Assembly (NCBI RefSeq): GCF_900129495.1
Contig: NZ_FQVX01000003.1
Location: 620,001 to 684,000 of the forward strand
Direction of reading: 5' to 3'
DNA: 64,000 nucleotides
From: Geodermatophilus nigrescens
GTDB lineage: Bacteria > Actinomycetota > Actinomycetes > Mycobacteriales > Geodermatophilaceae
In this document: piece after piece, positions 17,026-25,896 of the stretch
Layout: each line of letters opens with the position of its first letter
Numbering within the stretch: the first letter of the stretch is position 1
Translations under genes and position numbers: made by a program
The notes under the pieces: model-generated
What the model saw: only the letters and a program-made list of their open reading frames with translations
What the model was told of the DNA's origin: nothing
Database searches by the model: none

Positions 17026-18522
17026 GTGCAGACCTCGCAGATCGACGGCGTGCCGGTCTTCTCCGCCCCCGGGCCGCGGCGCACCACGCTCGTGCTGGTG
17101 TTCGGCGTCGGCGTCCAGGACGAGACCTACCAGACCCGGGAGCTCACCCATCTGGTCGAGCACCTGGTCATGGGGTCGCTGCCCAAGCGCAACATCCAGT
17201 GCAACGCGACGACGACGGTCGACACCACGTCCTTCTACGCGACCGGCCGTCCCGAGGCGGTCCGCGAGTTCGTCGAGGGCGTGTGCGCGGCGGTGTCGGA
17301 CCTGTCGCTGCAGCGGGCCGACGCCGAGATCGGCGTGCTGCAGGCCGAGGACTGCTCGAGCTCCGGCGGCGGGCTGGTCGAGAGCCTGTGGGCGGCCCGG
17401 TACGGCCTGACCGGCCCGGGCGTCGCGTTCGCCGGCGGGCCCGGCCCGCAGTTCCTGCCCGACGAGGTGATCCGCGCGCACGCGGCGGCGTGGTTCGTCC
17501 GCGGCAACGCGGCCCTGGTCTGCCACGGCGAGCTGCCCGAGGGCCTGCGCCTGCCGCTGCCCGACCGGCCGGCCCCGCCGCACCGCCCCGCGCTGCCCCG
17601 CCACCAGGCCGCCCCCGCGTGGACCAAGTCGTGGACGCCGGGCGTCGGGCTGCAGCTGTCGGCCACCGGCCCCTGGGACCCGGCGCTGCGCGTGGCCGCC
17701 GACGTGCTGCGCGAGCGGGTGCAGGACGTCGCCCGCACCGAGCGCGGCCTGAGCTACTCCGCCGAGGTCGTGACCCACGACGTCGCCCCCGACCGCCGCG
17801 AGGTCGCCGTCGTCGTCGACGCCCGGGAGGGCCAGGAGGGCGCGGTCGCCGAGATCCTCTGGACGCAGTTCCAGGACCTCTGCCGCACCGGCCCGGGCGC
17901 GGCGGAGCTGGCGCACGCCCGCGAGGGCCTGGAGGAGGCGCTCGACGCCGCGGACGAGGACGAGCTCGTCCGCTCCGACCTCATGGACGCCGCCGTCTCG
18001 GCCGTCACCGGCATCCCGGCGCTGCCGCTGGCCGCGTGGATGGAGGCGTGCACCGCGGTGACCGCGCCGGAGGCGCAGGCGGCGCTCGAGCGGGTGCGCC
18101 GCAGCGCGCTGCTGCAGGTGCCCGAGTGGTCGGACTTCGCCGGCCTGCCGGGTCTGCAGCGCTGGCTGATCTGCGGCCTGACCCGCGAGGCGGTGCCCGG
18201 CCGCACCATCCGGCCGTCGCTCGCCCAGCGGGTGCTCGGCCGCGCCGGCAACCGCGCGATCGTCCTGGGCGACCAGGGCATCGCCCACCGCGACCCCGAC
18301 GGCGACGTGCACGCCATCGCCTGGTCGCAGGTGGAGAACGTCTTCCCGATCCTCGACGACGGCGGCGTCGTGGTCGTCGGCGGCAACATGTGCCTGGTGC
18401 CGGTGGAGAGGGCGGTCTTCGGGCAGCGCGCCGTCGACCAGGTCAGCGCGCGGCTCCGCGAGGTCGTGCACCCGCAGCGCTGGTCGGCGCCGCGGCCGGG
18501 GACCGTCGTCCCCGTCGCCTGA
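17026..18522 (+). CDS. M16-like zinc metallopeptidase paralogue 1
   Basis: A 498-residue protein whose N-terminal half resembles an M16 (insulinase/mitochondrial processing peptidase) domain. The inverted zinc motif HLVEH is at 42-46 and the downstream glutamates E101 and E108 (AEIGVLQAE) are candidate third ligands. A second M16-like half spans about 210-330. The last ~90 residues (LGDQGIAHRDPDGDVHAIAW) look like a beta-rich, PH-like domain that I do not find in ordinary M16 enzymes. No signal peptide is present, so a cytoplasmic role is likely. A close paralogue lies at 19996-21474, with one secreted-protein gene between. Substrate unknown. Confidence 0.75.
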   Translation: MQTSQIDGVPVFSAPGPRRTTLVLVFGVGVQDETYQTRELTHLVEHLVMGSLPKRNIQCNATTTVDTTSFYATGRPEAVREFVEGVCAAVSDLSLQRADAEIGVLQAEDCSSSGGGLVESLWAARYGLTGPGVAFAGGPGPQFLPDEVIRAHAAAWFVRGNAALVCHGELPEGLRLPLPDRPAPPHRPALPRHQAAPAWTKSWTPGVGLQLSATGPWDPALRVAADVLRERVQDVARTERGLSYSAEVVTHDVAPDRREVAVVVDAREGQEGAVAEILWTQFQDLCRTGPGAAELAHAREGLEEALDAADEDELVRSDLMDAAVSAVTGIPALPLAAWMEACTAVTAPEAQAALERVRRSALLQVPEWSDFAGLPGLQRWLICGLTREAVPGRTIRPSLAQRVLGRAGNRAIVLGDQGIAHRDPDGDVHAIAWSQVENVFPILDDGGVVVVGGNMCLVPVERAVFGQRAVDQVSARLREVVHPQRWSAPRPGTVVPVA

Positions 18523-18635
18523 CACCGGGCGGCCGGTCACCCGGGGCACGCCGGGCGGTCACCCGGCGGCCACCGGCGCGTCACCGGGGGCGGCTTGGGT
18601 CGGCGGGACCCCTCCGCCGGACCCCGAGGACCCCC

Positions 18636-19922
18636 GTGACGCGCTCGTCCCTCCGCCTGCTCCGCACCGCCGCCCCGCTGGCGCTGCTCGCCCTCGCCGC
18701 CACGGCCGCGCCGGCCGCCGCCGCGCCCGCCCAGCCCGCGCCGGTGTTCGCCGAGCTGGCCACCTTCGACGTCGCCGGCGAGGTGGCCGAGATCCTCTCG
18801 GTCACCCCCGACGGCCGCACCGTGCTCTACACCGACTCCGCGACCGGCCAGGTCGGCGTGGTCGACCTGAGCCGCCCCGAGCAGCCCCGCCAGGCCGGCG
18901 CCGTCGACGTCGGCGGGGAGCCCACCTCGGTGGCCGTCACCCGCGACGGCCGCTTCGCGCTCGCCGTCGTCGACGACACCGACGGTGCGTTCACCGCCCC
19001 GTCGGGCCGCCTCGTCGTCATCGACCTGCGCACCCTCGCCGTCGTCACCGAGCGGCCGCTCGGCGGCCAGCCGGACTCCATCGGGCTGAGCCCCGACGGC
19101 CGCTACGCCGCGATCGCGATCGAGAACCAGCGCGACGAGGAGCTCGAGGTCGGCGGCGTCGAGGGCGGGCTGCCGCAGCCGCCGGCCGGCTTCCTGTCGG
19201 TCGTGGAGCTGCAGGGCCAGCCGGCCCGCTGGACGGTCGACCGGGTGGAGCTCGCGGGCCTGCCCGGCCTGGCCTTCCCGGCGGACCCGGAGCCGGAGTA
19301 CGTCGACGTCAGCCAGCGGGACGTGGCCGCGGTGACGCTGCAGGAGAACAACGCCGTCGCGCTGGTCGACCTGCGGCAGCGGCGGGTGGTCGGCTCCTTC
19401 TCGGCCGGCACGGTGTCGCAGCAGGCCGACACCGCCGACGACGGCACGGTCGCCTTCGACGACGCCTTCACCGCCCCGCGCGAGCCCGACGCCGTGCAGT
19501 GGACGCCGGACGGGAACCTGCTGACCGCCGACGAGGGCGACCTCGCCGCGGAGCCCAGCGGCGGCCGCGGCTGGACGGTGTTCTCGCCGTCGGGCGCGGT
19601 CGTGTCCTCGTCGGGCACCTCGGCCGAGCAGGCCCTGGCCGACGCCGGGCGGTACCCGGACGGGCGCAGCGACGACAAGGGCGCGGAGTTCGAGGGCGCT
19701 GAGGTGGCCGGCATCCGCGGCACGACGTACGCCTTCGTCGGCTCCGAGCGCGGCGACGCCGTCCTCGTGTACGACCTGGGCGACGAGCGCCGGCCGCGGC
19801 TGCTGCAGGTGCTGCCGACCGGCGACGCCCCCGAGGGCCTGCTCGCCGTGCCGAACCGGCAGCTGTTCCTCACCAGCAACGAGGACGACGGCACGATCTC
19901 GGTGTTCGGCCTGACCCGCTGA
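18636..19922 (+). CDS. Secreted beta-propeller protein (choice-of-anchor/phytase-like)
   Basis: A 428-residue exported protein. The first ~35 residues form a signal peptide (RSSLRLLRTAAPLALLALAA, then AAPAAAAPA). The mature part has repeated propeller blades: LSVTPDGRTVLYTD, VAVTRDGRFALAVV, IGLSPDGRYAAIAI and VTLQENNAVALVDL, ending in LLAVPNRQLFLTSNEDDGTISVF. This resembles the propeller half of actinobacterial 'esterase-like activity of phytase' or choice-of-anchor I proteins, without a second catalytic domain, so it may be a short family member. GTG 18636 has GAGGA 5 nt upstream. It sits between the two M16-like paralogues. Confidence 0.78.
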   Translation: MTRSSLRLLRTAAPLALLALAATAAPAAAAPAQPAPVFAELATFDVAGEVAEILSVTPDGRTVLYTDSATGQVGVVDLSRPEQPRQAGAVDVGGEPTSVAVTRDGRFALAVVDDTDGAFTAPSGRLVVIDLRTLAVVTERPLGGQPDSIGLSPDGRYAAIAIENQRDEELEVGGVEGGLPQPPAGFLSVVELQGQPARWTVDRVELAGLPGLAFPADPEPEYVDVSQRDVAAVTLQENNAVALVDLRQRRVVGSFSAGTVSQQADTADDGTVAFDDAFTAPREPDAVQWTPDGNLLTADEGDLAAEPSGGRGWTVFSPSGAVVSSSGTSAEQALADAGRYPDGRSDDKGAEFEGAEVAGIRGTTYAFVGSERGDAVLVYDLGDERRPRLLQVLPTGDAPEGLLAVPNRQLFLTSNEDDGTISVFGLTR

Positions 19923-19936
19923 CCCACCCGTCCCAG

Positions 19937-19967
19937 CCGTCCCCGGCCGCGTGTCGGCCGGGGACGG
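19937..19967 (+). terminator. Terminator hairpin after the propeller gene
   Basis: A perfect 13-bp stem, CCGTCCCCGGCCG (19937-19949) and CGGCCGGGGACGG (19955-19967), with loop CGTGT, 15 nt after the stop. No T-run follows. It separates the propeller gene from the second M16-like gene, supporting an independent promoter for the latter. Confidence 0.6.
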
Positions 19968-19983
19968 CGGGACGCCGGGCCCC

Positions 19984-19989
19984 GACGAT
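19984..19989 (+). promoter_or_regulatory. Putative -10 box of the second M16-like gene
   Basis: GACGAT (xANNNT) stands 6 nt before GTG 19996, mirroring the first paralogue. It is only 17 nt past the hairpin at 19937-19967. Confidence 0.35.
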
Positions 19990-19995
19990 GGCCGT

Positions 19996-21474
19996 GTGCA
20001 GCGGACGGTGGTCGACGGGGTGCCCGTGTTCAGCGCGGGCGGACGGGAGCGGACCACCGCCGCGCTGGTGTTCGGCGTGGGCCTGCGCGACGAGACCTTC
20101 GCGACCATCGAGGTCACCCACCTCGTCGAGCACCTGGCCATGGCCGCGCTGCCCCGCACGCACCTGCGCTGCAACGCCGTCACCGACGTCGACAGCACCT
20201 CCTTCTTCGCCACCGGCCGCCCGGAGGCGGTGCGCGCCTTCCTCGAGGCCGTGTGCCGGGCGCTGGCCGACCTGCCCACCGACCGGATCGCCGCCGAGGC
20301 CGGCGTGCTCCAGGCGGAGGGCTGCGGCTCGGCGTCCACGACGGTCAGCGCCCTGTGGGCCGCCCGTTACGGGCTGACCGGCCCCGGGCTCACCGTCTCC
20401 GCGGGGCCGGGGCCGGAGTACCTCGACGAGGACACCGTCCGCGCGCACGCCGCCCGCTGGTTCGTCCGCGGCAACGCCGCGCTGTGGTGCCACGGCCCGC
20501 TGCCGGCCGGGCTCCGGCTGCCGCTGCCCGAGGGGCCGCGTCCGGTGCGGCGCCTGCCTGCGCCCCGCCCGCAGGACGGGCCGGTGTGGACCCGCACCGA
20601 CGTCCCCGGCGTCGGGCTGCTGCTGGCCACCGACCGGCCCGCCGACGCCGCGCTGGCGGTGGGCGTGCAGGTGGCGGGGGAGCGGCTGCGCGAGCGCGCG
20701 CGGCACGGCCGCGGCCTGTCCTACGCCGTCGACTCGCTCACCCTCGACCTCGCGCCCGACCGCCGGGAGGTCGCCCTCGTGGTCGACGCCCGCTCCGGCC
20801 GCGACGCCGAGGTCGCCGACCTGCTATGGGCCACCTTCGCGGAGCTGTGCGCCGACGGCCCGTCCGACGCCGAGGTCGCGCACGCCGTCGCGGGGCTCGA
20901 GGCCGAGCTCGACGAGGAGGACGCCGCCGGCGCCGAGCTCGCCGACGCCGCCTACTGCGCCGCCACGGGGCTGCCGTTCCGCACGGCCGCGCAGACGCTC
21001 GCCACCTGGCGCGCGGTGACGCCGGCCGCCGTGCGGGAGGCGCTGCGCCGCGCCGAGCCGACCGCCGTCCTTGCCGTGCCCGACACCGTCGCCTGGGAGG
21101 GGCCGGCCGGGGTGCCCCGCCGGCCGCTGTGCGGGACGCTGCCGGAGCTGCCCATGGGCACCCTGTTCCGCCCGCCGTGGCACCGACGGCTGCTCGACCC
21201 GGCGGCGCGGGTGGCGCTGGTCCTCTCCGACGAGGGCCTGGCCCACCGCGACGCCGACGGCGACGTGCACGGGATCCCGTGGTCGCGGGTGGAGGCGCTG
21301 GTCCCCACCGCCGACGGCCGCGGCGTGACCGTGGTCGGCCGGGACCTGTGCTGCGTGCTCGTCCACCCCGACCTCTACGGCCGCCGCGCGCTCGCCGCCG
21401 TGGTCGAGCGGGTGCCCGCGGCGCTGCTGCGGCTGCCCGAGGCGGCGGGCGCGGAGCTGGTCCCCGTCCCGTAG
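19996..21474 (+). CDS. M16-like zinc metallopeptidase paralogue 2
   Basis: A 492-residue paralogue of the protein at 17026. The first 110 residues align without gaps: HLVEH at 42-46, TSFFATGRPEAVR, and E101/E108 in AEAGVLQAE. Further shared blocks are LWAARYGLTGPG, HAARWFVRGNAAL, LDLAPDRREVALVVDAR and the C-terminal DEGLAHRDADGDVHGIPW. Both copies keep the zinc motif, so neither looks decayed. The pair may work as a heterodimer, as many M16 proteins do, but usually one partner loses its zinc site and here both retain it. Function unknown. Confidence 0.75.
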   Translation: MQRTVVDGVPVFSAGGRERTTAALVFGVGLRDETFATIEVTHLVEHLAMAALPRTHLRCNAVTDVDSTSFFATGRPEAVRAFLEAVCRALADLPTDRIAAEAGVLQAEGCGSASTTVSALWAARYGLTGPGLTVSAGPGPEYLDEDTVRAHAARWFVRGNAALWCHGPLPAGLRLPLPEGPRPVRRLPAPRPQDGPVWTRTDVPGVGLLLATDRPADAALAVGVQVAGERLRERARHGRGLSYAVDSLTLDLAPDRREVALVVDARSGRDAEVADLLWATFAELCADGPSDAEVAHAVAGLEAELDEEDAAGAELADAAYCAATGLPFRTAAQTLATWRAVTPAAVREALRRAEPTAVLAVPDTVAWEGPAGVPRRPLCGTLPELPMGTLFRPPWHRRLLDPAARVALVLSDEGLAHRDADGDVHGIPWSRVEALVPTADGRGVTVVGRDLCCVLVHPDLYGRRALAAVVERVPAALLRLPEAAGAELVPVP

Positions 21475-21512
21475 CCCGCGCCGTTCGGGGGGTGCACGGG
21501 GCCGGTCGTCCC

Positions 21513-21518
21513 TATCCT
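21513..21518 (+). promoter_or_regulatory. -10 box of the YbdK-type ligase gene
   Basis: TATCCT, 6 nt before GTG 21525, with no Shine-Dalgarno sequence: a leaderless arrangement. Confidence 0.5.
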
Positions 21519-21524
21519 CATCGC

Positions 21525-22739
21525 GTGCAGATCCCCTTCTCCTCTTCCGAGCGCGCCAGCCTGGGCGTCGAGTGGGAGCTGCAGCTCGTCGACCGCGGGA
21601 CCCGCGAGCTCACCGCCGGCGCGAACGAGATCCTCGAGGAGCTCCGCCCCGACGGCGCCGAGGAGCACCCCAAGGCCAAGCACGAGCTGCTGCAGTCGAC
21701 CGTCGAGGTCATCACCGGCGTCTGCACCACCGTGGAGGAGGCCCTCGCCGACCTCGCCGGCACCGTCGCCGAGGTCGCCGCGGCCGCCGACCGCCGCGGG
21801 CTGGGCCTGATGTGCGCCGGCACGCACCCGTTCACCGACTGGCAGACCCAGCTCATCTCGCCGAAGGAGCGCTACCTGCAGCTCGTCGAGCGGATGCAGT
21901 GGCTCGCCCGCCGGCTGCAGATCTTCGGCGTCCACGTGCACGTCGGCGTCCGCTCGCCGGACAAGGCGATGCCGATCGTCAACGCGCTCACCCAGTACGT
22001 GCCGCACTTCCTGGCGCTGTCGGCGTCCTCGCCGTTCTGGGTCGGTTGCGACACCGGCCTCGCCTCGGCGCGCAGCAAGGTGTTCGAGGGCATGCCCACC
22101 GCGGGGCTGCCCACCCAGCTGCCGGACTGGGCCGGCTTCGAGACCTACATGGAGACGCTCATCTCCACCGGGTCGATCGAGAGCGTCCGCGAGGTGTGGT
22201 GGGACATCCGCCCGCACCCCGGCTTCGGCACCGTGGAGCTGCGCATCTGCGACGGGCTGCCCACGCTCGAGGAGATCGGGGTGGTGGCGGCGCTGTCGCA
22301 GTGCCTGGTCGAGCAGTTCGACAGCCAGCTCGACCGCGGCTACACGCTGCCGACCCCGCCGAGCTGGGTGCTCCGGGAGAACAAGTGGCGGGCTGCCCGC
22401 TGGGGCCTGGACGCCGACGTCGTCGTTGACGAGAAGGGCACCGTGCGGCCGGTCCGGCAGGCGCTGCTCGACCTCGCCGAGGACCTCGAGCCGACCGCCC
22501 GCCGGCTCGGCTGCGAGGCCGAGCTCGCCGGCGTCGAGCGGGTGCTCGCGGTGGGCGCCTCCTACCAGCGGCAGCGGGCCGCGGCGCTCGCCGCCGACGG
22601 CGACCTGCGCGCCGTCGTCGACCTGCTGCTGGCCGAGCGCGAGAACGGGCTGCCCACCTCGGGCCCCGCCACCGACGGCCCCGCCACCGACGGCCCCGTC
22701 CCCGGCCCGGCGGCGTGCGCCGGCGGGCACGCCGCATGA
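21525..22739 (+). CDS. Carboxylate-amine ligase, GCS2/YbdK type
   Basis: A 404-residue ATP-dependent ligase of the glutamate-cysteine ligase 2 family (YbdK type), which joins glutamate to an amine such as cysteine. It shows the N-terminal GVEWELQLVD with substrate/metal glutamates, KHELLQSTVE, CAGTHPF, FGVHVHVGV and TVELRICDGLPT. The C-terminus carries an extra Gly/Pro/Ala-rich tail with a duplicated GPATD element. GTG 21525 is 6 nt after a TATCCT box. It overlaps the M20 hydrolase gene (ATGA), suggesting a common pathway. Whether it makes gamma-glutamylcysteine here is uncertain, because most actinobacteria use mycothiol. Confidence 0.88.
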   Translation: MQIPFSSSERASLGVEWELQLVDRGTRELTAGANEILEELRPDGAEEHPKAKHELLQSTVEVITGVCTTVEEALADLAGTVAEVAAAADRRGLGLMCAGTHPFTDWQTQLISPKERYLQLVERMQWLARRLQIFGVHVHVGVRSPDKAMPIVNALTQYVPHFLALSASSPFWVGCDTGLASARSKVFEGMPTAGLPTQLPDWAGFETYMETLISTGSIESVREVWWDIRPHPGFGTVELRICDGLPTLEEIGVVAALSQCLVEQFDSQLDRGYTLPTPPSWVLRENKWRAARWGLDADVVVDEKGTVRPVRQALLDLAEDLEPTARRLGCEAELAGVERVLAVGASYQRQRAAALAADGDLRAVVDLLLAERENGLPTSGPATDGPATDGPVPGPAACAGGHAA

Positions 22740-23995
22740 CCCGCGGACCCGAGGAGCTCGCCGCCGGACTCGACGCCTGGGTGGCCGGGCGCGCCGACTC
22801 GCTGGTCGGCGTCCGCCGCCACCTGCACATGCACCCCGAGCTCGCCTTCGCCGAGGTCGAGACGACGGCGTTCCTGGAGCAGCGGCTCACCGAGGCCGGC
22901 CTCGCCCCGCGGCGGCTGCCCACCGGCACCGGTCTCGTCGTCGAGGTCGGGTCGGGGCCGCCCACGGTGGTGCTGCGCGCCGACATCGACGCGCTGCCGC
23001 TGGCCGACCTCAAGGACGTGCCGTACGCCTCCACCCGCGAGGGCATGTGCCACGCCTGCGGGCACGACGTGCACACCACCGCCGTCCTCGGCGCGGCCCT
23101 GGCCCTGGCCGACCTCGACGATCTCCCCGGCACGGTGCGCTGCGTGTTCCAGCCCGCCGAGGAGACCGTGCCCGGCGGCGCGACGCACGTGGTCGCGGCC
23201 GGGGCGCTCGAGGGCGCCTCGCGGGCGTTCGCGCTGCACTGCGACCCCGCGATCCCCGTGGGCACGGTGGGCCTGCGGACCGGCTCGATCACCGCGGCCT
23301 GCGACCGGGTCGACGTCACCCTGACCGGCCCCGGCGGGCACACCGCCCGGCCGCAGCTGACCGTCGACCTCGTCGACGCGCTCGGCCGGCTGATCACCGA
23401 CCTGCCCGGGCTGCTGTCCCGCCAGGTCGACCCGCGGGCCGGGTTCTCGCTGGTGTGGGGCGCGGTGAACGCCGGCGTCGCGGCCAACGCCATCCCGCAG
23501 CGCGGCACGCTGCGCGGCACCGTGCGGGTGCTCGACCGCGACGAGTGGAAGGGCGCCGAGGCGCTGCTGCGCCGCCTGGTCGAGCAGGTCGCCGCGCCCA
23601 CCGGCGCGCAGGTCGACGTCGACTACGTGCCCGGGGTGCCGCCGGTGGTCAACGATCCCCGCGCGGTCGCGCTGCTGCGGGCCGCGGCGCTGCAGACCGT
23701 CGGCGCGGAGAACCTGCGCCAGTCGCCGCAGAGCATGGGCGGCGAGGACTTCGGCTGGTACGCCGACGTGCTGCCGATCGCCCTCGCCCGGCTCGGCACG
23801 CACGGCGGCGGGGCGCCGCTGGACCTGCACCGCGGCACCTTCGACGTCGACGAGCGGGCGATCGGGGTGGGCGTGCGGCTGCTCGTGCGCACCGCGCTGC
23901 AGGCCCTCACGGCCGACGCCGGCACGTCGGGCCCGTCGGCCGGGGCGCCGCCCGCGGCCCACCCCGCGCGTCCGCGGTCGGGGGAGCGCCGGTAG
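22736..23995 (+). CDS. M20-family amidohydrolase/peptidase
   Basis: Zinc-dependent amidohydrolase of the M20D group (AmiA/AmiB, hippurate-hydrolase-like), 419 residues. It has LHMHPELAF, ADIDALPLAD, the metal motif CHACGHDVHTTAVLG, QPAEETVPGGA, and MGGEDFGWY close to the C-terminus. The dimerisation domain follows (TLTGPGGHTARPQ). It overlaps the ligase gene by 4 bp; ligase and hydrolase could act on the same amide or peptide. The last ~25 residues are Pro/Ala-rich and non-conserved. The exact substrate is unknown. Confidence 0.9.
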   Translation: MTRGPEELAAGLDAWVAGRADSLVGVRRHLHMHPELAFAEVETTAFLEQRLTEAGLAPRRLPTGTGLVVEVGSGPPTVVLRADIDALPLADLKDVPYASTREGMCHACGHDVHTTAVLGAALALADLDDLPGTVRCVFQPAEETVPGGATHVVAAGALEGASRAFALHCDPAIPVGTVGLRTGSITAACDRVDVTLTGPGGHTARPQLTVDLVDALGRLITDLPGLLSRQVDPRAGFSLVWGAVNAGVAANAIPQRGTLRGTVRVLDRDEWKGAEALLRRLVEQVAAPTGAQVDVDYVPGVPPVVNDPRAVALLRAAALQTVGAENLRQSPQSMGGEDFGWYADVLPIALARLGTHGGGAPLDLHRGTFDVDERAIGVGVRLLVRTALQALTADAGTSGPSAGAPPAAHPARPRSGERR

Positions 23996-24024
23996 AACCT
24001 TCCTCGACTGGGAGGAGTTCACCG

Positions 24025-25896
24025 ATGAGCGCCACCGAGACAGTGACGCCCGGCGAGGACGAGGTCCCCGCCGAGCACGCGGTCCCCGACGAGCTGTCCC
24101 TCGCCGGCGGCTTCGCCCCCGCCGACCGCGGCGCCTGGCGCGAGCTCGTCGCCGGCGTCCTGCGCAAGGCCGGCCGCGAGGAGCTGCCCGACCCGGTCGA
24201 GGACGCGCTGCGCCGCACGGTGGCCACCGGCGTGCAGGTCGCGCCGCTCTACGACGCCGACGACGCCGGCGACCTCCCGACGGCGGTCGGCGTGCCCGGC
24301 CTGCCCCCGTTCGTCCGCGGCGCCCGCGCGGGGTCGCACCCGGACAGCGGGGTGCCCGCCGGCTGGGACGTCCGGCAGCGGCACGCACACCCCGACGTCG
24401 CCACGACCCGCGAGGCGATCGCGGCGGACCTGGAGAACGGCGTCACCTCGCTGTGGCTGCAGCTCGGCGAGGGCGCGGTGCCCGTGGACGCCCTCGGCGA
24501 CGCGCTCGCCGACGTCTACCTCGACCTCGCGCCGGTCGCCGTCTCCGGCGGGGCGCCGGCCGCCGAGGCGCTGCTGGCGCTGGTCGGCGACCGCACCGAC
24601 CTCGCGCCCGGCGGCTCGCTCGGCCTCGACCCGCTCGGCGTGCACGCCGCCTCGGGGCAGGAGCAGGACCTCACCGGCCTGGCCGCCCTCGCCCGCCGCG
24701 CGCCCGCCGGCTGGCGCACCGTCGTCGTCGACGCCACCGTCTTCGCCGACGCCGGGGCCACCGCGGTCGAGGAGCTCGGCTGCTCGCTGGCCGCGGGCGT
24801 CGCCTACCTGCGGGCGCTCACCGACGGCGGGCTGCCGGTCGACGAGGCGTTCGGCGCCCTGGAGTTCCGCTACTCCGCGTCGGCCGACCAGTTCACGACC
24901 ATCGCCGCGCTGCGCGCCGCCCGCCGGCTGTGGGACCGGGTCGGCGAGGTGAGCGGCGCGTCGGAGGGCGCCCGGGCGCAGCGCCAGCACGCGGTGACGT
25001 CGTCGGTGATGACGACGCGGCGCGACCCGTGGGTGAACATGCTGCGCACCACGGTCGCCTGCTTCGCCGCGGGCGTGGGCGGCGCCGACGTCGTCACCGT
25101 GCAGCCCTTCGACGCCGCGCTCGGCCTGCCCGACGCGTTCTCCCGGCGGATCGCGCGCAACACCCAGAGCCTCCTGGTGGAGGAGGGGCACCTCGCGCGC
25201 GTGCTCGACCCGGCCGGCGGCTCCTGGTACGTCGAGTCGCTCACCGAGGACCTCGCGCAGGCCGCCTGGGCCTGGTTCACCGAGATCGAGCGGGCGGGTG
25301 GGCTGGCCGCGGCGCTGGACTCCGGCCTGGTGCGCGACCGGCTGGCCGCCGCCTGGGACGCCCGCGCGACGCGGCTGGCGACTCGCGCCGACGCGATCAC
25401 CGGCGTCAGCGAGTTCCCCAACCTGGCGGAGGAGCTGCCCCGGCGGCAGCCCGCGGCCGACCTGCACCCCACCGGCGGGCTGCCCCGGGTGCGCGCGGCG
25501 CAGGAGTACGAGGAGCTGCGCGACCGCGCCGACGCCGCGCCGTCCCGCCCGCGGGTGTACCTGGCCACGCTCGGCCCGATCGCCCGGCACACCGCCCGGG
25601 CCACCTTCGCGGCCAACCTGTTCCAGGCCGGCGGCGTCGAGACCCCGGCGGCCGACGGCGCCTCGGGGCTGGCCGGGTCCGGGACGACCGTGGCCTGCAT
25701 CTGCGGCACCGACGCCGACTACGCGGAGTCCGCCGCGGCGCTGGCCGCCGAGCTCCGGGCCGCCGGCGCGACGTCGGTCTGGCTGGCGGGGAAGCCCTCG
25801 CTCGCGGTGGACGGCGTCGACGGGTACGTGTACGCCGGGTGTGACGCGCTGGCCGCCCTGCGGACGGTCCACGAGCAGCTGGGAGTCACGGCATGA
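24025..25896 (+). CDS. mutA: Methylmalonyl-CoA mutase, small (beta) subunit
   Basis: Non-catalytic partner of MutB, 623 residues. The TIM-barrel-like N-terminal part carries family blocks ([10 protein letters not shown]-like [37 protein letters not shown]). The C-terminal cobalamin-type domain is degenerate: where MutB has DGHDRG this subunit has no such histidine motif, as known for MutA proteins. The start ATG 24025 has a strong GGAGGA 8 nt upstream. The stop overlaps the mutB start (ATGA). Together with the propionyl-CoA carboxylase encoded at 37-44 kb it forms the propionate-to-succinyl-CoA route. Confidence 0.95.
   Translation: MSATETVTPGEDEVPAEHAVPDELSLAGGFAPADRGAWRELVAGVLRKAGREELPDPVEDALRRTVATGVQVAPLYDADDAGDLPTAVGVPGLPPFVRGARAGSHPDSGVPAGWDVRQRHAHPDVATTREAIAADLENGVTSLWLQLGEGAVPVDALGDALADVYLDLAPVAVSGGAPAAEALLALVGDRTDLAPGGSLGLDPLGVHAASGQEQDLTGLAALARRAPAGWRTVVVDATVFADAGATAVEELGCSLAAGVAYLRALTDGGLPVDEAFGALEFRYSASADQFTTIAALRAARRLWDRVGEVSGASEGARAQRQHAVTSSVMTTRRDPWVNMLRTTVACFAAGVGGADVVTVQPFDAALGLPDAFSRRIARNTQSLLVEEGHLARVLDPAGGSWYVESLTEDLAQAAWAWFTEIERAGGLAAALDSGLVRDRLAAAWDARATRLATRADAITGVSEFPNLAEELPRRQPAADLHPTGGLPRVRAAQEYEELRDRADAAPSRPRVYLATLGPIARHTARATFAANLFQAGGVETPAADGASGLAGSGTTVACICGTDADYAESAAALAAELRAAGATSVWLAGKPSLAVDGVDGYVYAGCDALAALRTVHEQLGVTA

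Noticed and set aside
14476-18549. A minus-strand open frame of about 1,350 codons running across the mutase gene and opposite the first M16-like gene
   Set aside because: Only the mutase part (14476-16101) shows family motifs. The rest is Arg/Ala/Gly-rich shadow coding opposite real genes, typical of GC-rich DNA.
24025-25896. mutA as a degenerate, inactive duplicate of mutB
   Set aside because: Loss of the cobalamin histidine motif is normal in the small subunit; the gene has a strong ribosome site and is coupled to mutB.
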